In this document: piece by piece, positions 38,269 to 43,895 of the stretch
Layout: each line of letters opens with the position of its first letter
How positions within the stretch are numbered: position 1 is the stretch's first letter
NCBI GenBank assembly: GCA_002709915.1
Contig: PARF01000024.1
Span: 1-43,895, forward strand
Direction of reading: 5' to 3'
Length of the DNA stretch: 43,895 bases
Source: Roseibacillus sp.
Lineage (GTDB): Bacteria; Verrucomicrobiota; Verrucomicrobiia; Verrucomicrobiales; Akkermansiaceae
Notes under the pieces: generated by a model
What the model saw: the letters and a program-made list of their open reading frames with translations, nothing else
Database searches by the model: none
What the model was told of the DNA's origin: nothing
Made by a program: the position numbers and the translations under genes

Positions 38269-38344
38269 AGGCTTGCAAGTAAGTTGCACAGCCGCTGGTC
38301 TTAGTGAGGTTTCCCAAGAACCTTCTGCTTCCCGCACTCCCAGA

Positions 38345-39121
38345 ATGAACAACAAATGCAGACCAAATCCGGCTCTTCGTCCGGGAAAATCCTACATGAT
38401 GCAGATCCTTGTTGGCACCGCGGTGGTTGTCATTGCCATTGGCATCGTGGCGACCATGGCAAAATCAGGAAAATCCAAGAACGATCGGGCAGAAGCTCTC
38501 CGCAAGTTGCAGGAAATTGGCGTAGCACTCACGGGATACCTCAATGATACCAATGGAGAGTTTCCGCTCGAAGATGCCACCGGTAAGGACAACTGGCTCA
38601 ACGCCGCAAAACCAGAGGCGGAAAGTGTTTGGTACAATGCGCTTCCAAAGCAGATGGGAGCTTCTCCTGTAAGTGAGCTGGGAGATAACCCGGCCCCCAG
38701 ATTCTATCAGAAAAGCTATCCTCTTTTCCTGTCAGGAGCTGATTACCCTCCCAGCAAAAAAGAAGGGAGACCCTACTTCGCTTTCGGATTTAACAGCAGT
38801 CTTCAGGTAAAGGGTGAGGATGGCTCAGAGCGAGCCGCCAGTCTTGCAGGAATCCAGCACAAGGATCGCACTGTCGCTTTTCTGGAGCGAGGCGTAAAGA
38901 AAGCCGAGGAGACCACAAAGCTGCAGGGGGGATTTGATGGCGGCCCTAAAGCCAATGCCAAGAATTTTGCTCCGCGTTACAACGGCAAGGGCCACATTCT
39001 CTTTGTAGACGGCCACGTTGAGTCGTTCCGATTCGAGGATATCACCGACGCGATGGGGCAGGCGGCCAACGGCCAGAATAACGTCTACTGGACCGGCGAT
39101 CCTGATAAGCGACCGAACTAG
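38345..39121 (+). CDS. Type II secretion / prepilin-like protein with C-terminal VDGH motif, lacking a canonical prepilin cleavage site
   Basis: N-terminal hydrophobic helix (MMQILVGTAVVVIAIGIVATMAKSGKSKNDRAEALRKLQEIGVALTGYLNDTNGEFP) and the typical end ARNF..YNGKGHILFVDGHVESFRFEDI. Confidence 0.7.
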   Translation: MNNKCRPNPALRPGKSYMMQILVGTAVVVIAIGIVATMAKSGKSKNDRAEALRKLQEIGVALTGYLNDTNGEFPLEDATGKDNWLNAAKPEAESVWYNALPKQMGASPVSELGDNPAPRFYQKSYPLFLSGADYPPSKKEGRPYFAFGFNSSLQVKGEDGSERAASLAGIQHKDRTVAFLERGVKKAEETTKLQGGFDGGPKANAKNFAPRYNGKGHILFVDGHVESFRFEDITDAMGQAANGQNNVYWTGDPDKRPN

Positions 39122-39148
39122 CAGCGCCACATACGGGCTCGTGGTGCT

Positions 39149-40480
39149 CTACTCCTGTAGAGTCTCGATCCGAAAAACAACAGGGCGTTCCGTGACACAG
39201 TCAAGGTCCTCAATTCCCTTAAGCGCTGACTTCAAAATTCCAAACGGACAGGTATGCAGAAGAAATACCATGTCGACAAAGGCGGCATCGGGCTCGTCAG
39301 GATCGACTGACGAGTGCGTTCCGCTGATTCCAATTCCTGCCCTTGCGAGTAACGAGGCGATATCCGCAACGACTCCCGGGCGATCCGTCACTGGAAATCT
39401 GACGTAGTAGGCCGTCTCGGTCTCATCGACCGGCTTGAGCGTTCCCTTCTGTCGATAGGGGAGAAACCCCTGTCTCTCTCCCTTTGACGCGCACCTCAAA
39501 GCTCGACCCGCATCGACCAGATCGGACACCACGGAGGATGCTGTGGGATCCTGCCCGGCGCCCCGGCCGTAAAATAGTGCGTCCCCTACCCCGTCACCTC
39601 TAATAGCGACTGCGTTGAAGACATCATTCACCGAAGCAAGAATATTGGTCTTTGGAATAAAGGATGGCTGAGTCCGGATTTCGATCGAACCATCCTCATG
39701 CTTTCGAACGATACAGAGGAGCTTCACGACGTAACCGAGCTCCTTGGCGAATCGAATATCGAGGGGTCGGACATACTCAATTCCACGCACATAGACCTCC
39801 TCAGGATCAATAACAAAACCGTGGACAATCGTCGCAAGCAGCATCGCCTTATGGGCAGCATCCCAGCCATTGACATCGAGTGTCTCATCCGCTTCGGCAT
39901 ATCCAAGCTCCTTGGCCTCGTTAAGGGCAGAGGGGTAATCAAGCCCGGCCTCAGTCATTCTCATCAGGATATAGTTGGAAGTTCCATTTATGATTCCTGA
40001 TATCAAGTCGATCTGGTTACCGACAAAAGACTCCCGGACTGCTTTAATGATGGGAATTCCTCCTGCGACTGCCGCCTCAAAATACACCGGAGTCTGGTGG
40101 CGACATGCCAGAGCAAAAACCTCCTCACCCCGCTCGGCAAGAAGGGCCTTGTTCCCCGTAACCACCGGTTTACCTGCTCCCAATGACGCCGCGACCAGTT
40201 CAAATGCCTCCTCCGTTCCCCCGATTAACTCTATCACGATATCAACGAGGGGATTTTCCACCATGGATTTCCAGTCCGTCGTAAACAGCTCAGCCGGTGC
40301 CGTGGCCTCGCGGGGCTTGTCTGTATCGCGAACGATGATCTGGCGGATCTCAAATTGCACACCCGATCCAGCACGTTCTGTGATGAGGCCGCCATTTTGA
40401 GCCAAGGCGTTCCATACCCCGGATCCGACCGTGCCAAATCCGGCAAGACCTACTCCGATGGTGCCATCATTTGTGATCAC
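39149..40480 (-). CDS. hom: Homoserine dehydrogenase
   Basis: IGVGLAGFGTVGSGVWNAL, VIELIGGTEEAFELV, VTGNKALLAERGEEVFALA, GIINGTSNYILMRMTEAGLDYPSALNEAKELGYAEADETLDVNGWDAAHKAMLLA, C-terminal ACT. GTG start proposed at 40480 rather than the track's 40561. Confidence 0.96.
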   Translation of the reverse strand: MITNDGTIGVGLAGFGTVGSGVWNALAQNGGLITERAGSGVQFEIRQIIVRDTDKPREATAPAELFTTDWKSMVENPLVDIVIELIGGTEEAFELVAASLGAGKPVVTGNKALLAERGEEVFALACRHQTPVYFEAAVAGGIPIIKAVRESFVGNQIDLISGIINGTSNYILMRMTEAGLDYPSALNEAKELGYAEADETLDVNGWDAAHKAMLLATIVHGFVIDPEEVYVRGIEYVRPLDIRFAKELGYVVKLLCIVRKHEDGSIEIRTQPSFIPKTNILASVNDVFNAVAIRGDGVGDALFYGRGAGQDPTASSVVSDLVDAGRALRCASKGERQGFLPYRQKGTLKPVDETETAYYVRFPVTDRPGVVADIASLLARAGIGISGTHSSVDPDEPDAAFVDMVFLLHTCPFGILKSALKGIEDLDCVTERPVVFRIETLQE

Positions 40481-40717
40481 TCCTGAGCGATAGCGGATAT
40501 CGTGCGTGCCGCAAAGGCTCAAAGGACGCCTTGTCACGCTGAGATTGTGCCACGAGGTCACAACCGAGCGGCATTTTACCTAATCCAAAGTCCCGGCCTG
40601 ATCCCCTGACATGATAGATTTTTGCATAGGAAAGCGGGATTTTCGTGCTTTCCATGGAGATCATCGCTTTTCTCTGAATTGAGGAAGTCGCCGGCAGCGT
40701 TATACTAATGTGATCAG

Positions 40718-42010
40718 ATGAGCATCGACTCGCGCTATACATGGGATTCCCTCAGATCCAGAGAGGGCCGCGATCCGAGTTCGCGCCGTCGGAGATTCGG
40801 ATTCTGGGTCCTCCTGTCAGTTACGGGGGCTGTAATCCTCCACGTCGTGGGCCTTTGGGCTCTCGGAAAGTTTAATCTGCTTCTCGAGCTGGCCGATTTC
40901 GAATGGAGCTCCCAGACTTTTCACGTCAGCGAAACACATGAACTTCCTGCAGACGCTATAGCCCCTGCTCCTGATACTCAGGATTCTACTCCTCCCGCCA
41001 GTGCTGAAACTCTGCTCACTGAAATCGAGGAGCTTCTTCCTGAACTGGACGATTTGGAGATCGATATTCTCCCTGAGCTCGAAAAACCCGAGGTCTCTCT
41101 GGAACCACTCCGGCCGGCCAGATTAGGAGAAGAAAATGCTCCCTTGCTAGAGCCCTTGAAAGCCCCTGAAGTACAAGCCACTCTGGCAAACTTGGGACGC
41201 AACGAACCGCTCTTCACCGAAGTCCCGGAAGGACGCGTTGTTATTGAGGAAGGGCGCATCACCGCAGACCTTCCGGATCCCGACTCTTTTTTGAAGGATG
41301 CGGCCCTCCGTGGCGCCAATGGTTTGGACGAGAACGGGCTCCTCGAAGGCTACACTGAACTCGGGCGCTACCTCAGTTTTGATGTGGATCAGCTGGATCA
41401 GGGAAGAGCCGCCCTGCCAAGTGACCTCCTGTTTGAATTTAACGAGAACGAGCTCAAGCAGAACGCCCGCCTTGGGCTCATGCAGCTCGGCATGCTGATT
41501 GATCGAAATCCCAAGATGTATTGTATTCTCGAAGGACATTCCGACCTGTTCGGAACCGAGTCCTACAATATCGAACTTTCACGCAAACGGGCAATGGCCG
41601 TAAAAAACTGGTTGGTTCGCTCACTCGACCTCGATGGAAGCCGCATTATTGTCCGGGCTTATGGCCACGCCAGACCCAAGGTCCTCACCGGCGACCCGAA
41701 AGCACAGGCCATCAATCGCCGGGTTGATATTCTGATGCGTAAAACCGTTCCACCACAGGAAGCTCTTCCGGTCCGAGTAACGCCTTCCGTGGCTCTCCCG
41801 GTCGCACCCGACCCCCAAAAACCGGCCATCCCGCCAAAAGCCCTGCCAGTTGAGGAGGACATTCAGCCTCCCCCTCCGCCACCAGCCGAAGAGCTGCGCG
41901 AGCCTCCTCCCGCTCGCGCAATTCCCATTGAAGAGGCGCCACCCGCTCGAGCAGTCCCCATTCCGGAAGTGGGCCCCTCCCCGCCAGAAGAGCCAGTCCA
42001 AAACCCCTGA
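40718..42010 (+). CDS. TonB-like N-terminal TM protein with OmpA peptidoglycan-binding-like domain and Pro-rich C-terminal tail
   Basis: TM FWVLLSVTGAVILHVVGLWAL, acidic/Pro linker, OmpA-C domain (DLLFEFNENELKQNARLGLMQLGMLIDRNPKMYCILEGHSDLFGTESYNIELSRKRAMAVKNWLVRSLDLDGSRIIVRAYGHARP...NRRVDILM), tail PPPPPPAEELREPPPARAIPIEEAPPARAVPIPE. Confidence 0.85.
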   Translation: MSIDSRYTWDSLRSREGRDPSSRRRRFGFWVLLSVTGAVILHVVGLWALGKFNLLLELADFEWSSQTFHVSETHELPADAIAPAPDTQDSTPPASAETLLTEIEELLPELDDLEIDILPELEKPEVSLEPLRPARLGEENAPLLEPLKAPEVQATLANLGRNEPLFTEVPEGRVVIEEGRITADLPDPDSFLKDAALRGANGLDENGLLEGYTELGRYLSFDVDQLDQGRAALPSDLLFEFNENELKQNARLGLMQLGMLIDRNPKMYCILEGHSDLFGTESYNIELSRKRAMAVKNWLVRSLDLDGSRIIVRAYGHARPKVLTGDPKAQAINRRVDILMRKTVPPQEALPVRVTPSVALPVAPDPQKPAIPPKALPVEEDIQPPPPPPAEELREPPPARAIPIEEAPPARAVPIPEVGPSPPEEPVQNP

Positions 42011-42035
42011 GACTCCACTGGGATCACGGGCAATT

Positions 42036-42746
42036 TCAGTCCCGCTCCGGAGACGTCTCTGCTTCCACTTCGGTTTCGTTGCCCTCCTCGGGCTCGCTGG
42101 CCACGGGCTCATCAGGGGAACCCTTTTCCGCCTGCAGGACCCCTTCTCCTTCCGAATCTGCTTCCGATAAGGCGCCCCCCTCCTCGGCGGGAGCTGCCTC
42201 AGGCTCCTCTCCCAGCCGGACCCGGTGATCATTAGAGATCAGATTTTCAAGAGCTTCCCATCCTCCGGGCCGTTGAAGGTTGAAGAGATTCAGATAGAGC
42301 GAAACGATCCGGGGATTAAAATCCGCATAGAGCCCATCGACAGTTTCATTAAGCTTGTCCTCATCCAATTCGTCAGGGAGAGCTCCCTCGACCGATCCCT
42401 CCCCATTGTGCTCGATCCCCATCCCGTCACAAAATCGGACGAGTAGTGGTTGCTGGAATTTCATGAACCACACCTGGAGAAGATGCTCCCCAACCGTATC
42501 ACTTCCGCGAAGCTTGAGGGTCTTGTGCATCCACGCAATCTGATCAGCAACCGACTTTCTCTGAACGAACACGGCGCGTAATTTGCGAGACTGGGCCAGA
42601 CTCGCTAACGCACTTTTATAAACATCGCGATCTTCCTCGCGGAAAGTGGTGAAGAGCTCCGTGACGATCGCAGGTTCTACTTCTTTGAAAATTTCGTGTG
42701 GTCTCACTTCGCTCTGCTTTATCTTCTCTCTGGCGCTCAGGGTCAA
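42036..42746 (-). CDS. Hypothetical protein with acidic C-terminal tail
   Basis: 236 aa ORF. Helical N-terminal two-thirds (MTLSAREKIKQSEVRPHEIFKEVEPAIVTELFTTFREEDRDVYKSALASLAQSRKLRAVFVQRKS...) and a Glu/Ala/Pro-rich tail. Confidence 0.7.
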   Translation of the reverse strand: MTLSAREKIKQSEVRPHEIFKEVEPAIVTELFTTFREEDRDVYKSALASLAQSRKLRAVFVQRKSVADQIAWMHKTLKLRGSDTVGEHLLQVWFMKFQQPLLVRFCDGMGIEHNGEGSVEGALPDELDEDKLNETVDGLYADFNPRIVSLYLNLFNLQRPGGWEALENLISNDHRVRLGEEPEAAPAEEGGALSEADSEGEGVLQAEKGSPDEPVASEPEEGNETEVEAETSPERD

Positions 42747-42757
42747 GGCGGTCTTCC

Positions 42758-43552
42758 CTACTCGCCCTCCGAGAGGGTCAGAGAAAGGTAATTCTGAATT
42801 TCATCCCCGGGCACATTCGCTCTCATGAGAGATTCCCCTACCAGAATGGCATTCGCCCCTGCATCAAGGGCGACCTGTGCATCATGCGCTGTCTTTATCC
42901 CGGACTCTGAAACAACCATGACATTGTCAGGCACCTCATCGGCAAGTGTTTGAGTTGCGGAAAGATCAGTTTCAAAGGTTTTCAGGTTCCGGTTATTTAT
43001 TCCGATAAGGTCAGCTCCGAGGTCAATAGCCCTTTCCATTTCTGGCAGGTCGTGAACCTCAACCAGAACGTCCAGCTGAAGATCTCTGGCTGTCTGATAA
43101 AGCCGGTGAAGATCTTCGTCCTCGAGACAGGCCACGATCAGCAGGATTGCGTCAGCCCCGGCAATCACTGCCTCGTAAATCTGAGCTTCATGTACGGTGA
43201 AATCCTTCCGCAGGAGGGGCACTTGAGAATCCTTGGAAATTTCGGACAGGTAGGTCAGCGATCCCTGAAAGTATTTCCTGTCTGTCAGGACCGACATGCA
43301 GGAAGCTCCTCCATCGATATACATCCGAGCCTGCCGGAGAGGATCGAAGTTCTGGTCGATCACGCCGACTGAGGGGGAGGATTTCTTCACCTCCGCGATA
43401 ACTCCCAAGCGATCGGGACCCCGATCCAGAGCCGATCGAAAACCTCGAAAATCGTTTCTCTGTAGGGCTTGAGCCTTGAGCTTGGGCGCGAGAGGAACAA
43501 GGGGCTCTACCTCGACACGTTTATGGGCAATGATTTCATCAAGCTTGTTCAT
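42758..43552 (-). CDS. trpC: Indole-3-glycerol phosphate synthase
   Basis: LGVIAEVKKSSPSVGVI, ASCMSVLTDRKYFQGSLTYL, PLLRKDFTVHEAQIYEAVIAGADAILLIVACL, IGINNRNLKTFETDL and VSESGIKTAHDA. Confidence 0.97.
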   Translation of the reverse strand: MNKLDEIIAHKRVEVEPLVPLAPKLKAQALQRNDFRGFRSALDRGPDRLGVIAEVKKSSPSVGVIDQNFDPLRQARMYIDGGASCMSVLTDRKYFQGSLTYLSEISKDSQVPLLRKDFTVHEAQIYEAVIAGADAILLIVACLEDEDLHRLYQTARDLQLDVLVEVHDLPEMERAIDLGADLIGINNRNLKTFETDLSATQTLADEVPDNVMVVSESGIKTAHDAQVALDAGANAILVGESLMRANVPGDEIQNYLSLTLSEGE

Positions 43553-43648
43553 GCGGCTGCAGGGGTTTAACCGGGAATCTACCCTTATGGATACGAGATT
43601 TTTCGCACAAAAGGGGTCAAGTCTCTCTCCACTGGCAGGAAAAAGGAC

Positions 43649-43676
43649 TTGCCGGCCGTTTCCCGCGGTGTATCTA
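43649..43676 (+). promoter_or_regulatory. Possible sigma70-type promoter for tRNA-Gly
   Basis: TTGCCG (43649-43654), 16 bp spacer, TATCTA (43671-43676), about 15 nt upstream of the tRNA 5' end. Match is partial. Confidence 0.35.
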
Positions 43677-43690
43677 GGCTTCTCACGGAA

Positions 43691-43765
43691 GCGGGTGTAG
43701 CTCAGTGGTAGAGCGTCACCTTGCCAAGGTGAATGTCGACGGTTCGAATCCGTTCACCCGCTCCA
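43691..43765 (+). tRNA. tRNA-Gly (anticodon GCC), 3' CCA encoded
   Basis: GCGGGTG...CACCCGC acceptor stem, GTAGCTCAGTGGTAGAGC D-arm, anticodon stem-loop TCACCTTGCCAAGGTGA, T-loop GGTTCGAATCC, TCCA end. Confidence 0.97.
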
Positions 43766-43772
43766 CTTAATC

Positions 43773-43800
43773 AGCCGGGAGAGGCCCTCCTCTCCCGGCT
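43773..43800 (+). terminator. Strong hairpin, likely intrinsic terminator after tRNA-Gly
   Basis: AGCCGGGAGAGG-CCCT-CCTCTCCCGGCT: perfect 12 bp stem with 4 nt loop. The following sequence GACTTGTCTCTTT is only moderately T-rich. Confidence 0.6.
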
Positions 43801-43895
43801 GACTTGTCTCTTTCCAAGGGCACAATCAACTGAGAACAACCCAAGAGGCCTGTTCTCGCCGCGCACGGGCACCCCGGGATGCCACAGACCAGTCT

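Noticed and set aside
40629-40653. Imperfect stem GGAAAGC...GCTTTCC between hom and the OmpA-like gene
   Set aside because: Only 7 bp with an 11 nt loop and no T-tract; too weak to call.
1-43895. CRISPR arrays, prophage, transposons or restriction/defence islands
   Set aside because: No regularly spaced direct repeats and no transposase, integrase, cas, methyltransferase or phage structural motifs seen in the ORF translations.

Overview
The 43.9 kb window looks chromosomal and PVC-like. The lineage is inferred from DUF1080, DUF1501, DUF1549/1553, ThuA and sulfatase genes next to housekeeping genes, and most likely points to Verrucomicrobiota or a relative. It is densely coding. Recognisable core genes are murI, bioA, comF (frameshifted), accD, folC, cysQ, an aspartate aminotransferase, prmA, kbl, lysC, hom, trpC and a tRNA-Gly(GCC). 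I found no CRISPR array, transposase, integrase or phage genes. The strongest candidate for an undescribed system is the five-gene plus-strand cluster at 334..10415: a TPR protein, ExbB/TolQ, ExbD/TolR, and two paralogous membrane proteins that combine a PD40 (TolB-like) beta-propeller with a squalene-cyclase-like alpha/alpha toroid. One paralog carries an internal TonB-like transmembrane helix with an S-x3-H motif. The toroid sits between propeller blades in one paralog and at the C-terminus in the other. In both toroids the position expected for the class II cyclase acid motif (DxDD) reads DLSV. This resembles a rewired Tol-Pal/Ton-type energised envelope machine. Other points of interest: a comF reading frame broken exactly at an A_AAA_AAC heptamer, a membrane-anchored coiled-coil/HhH protein next to a BON-OmpA protein, a TonB-like/OmpA/Pro-rich hybrid protein, and an uncharacterised small ORF overlapping bioA.
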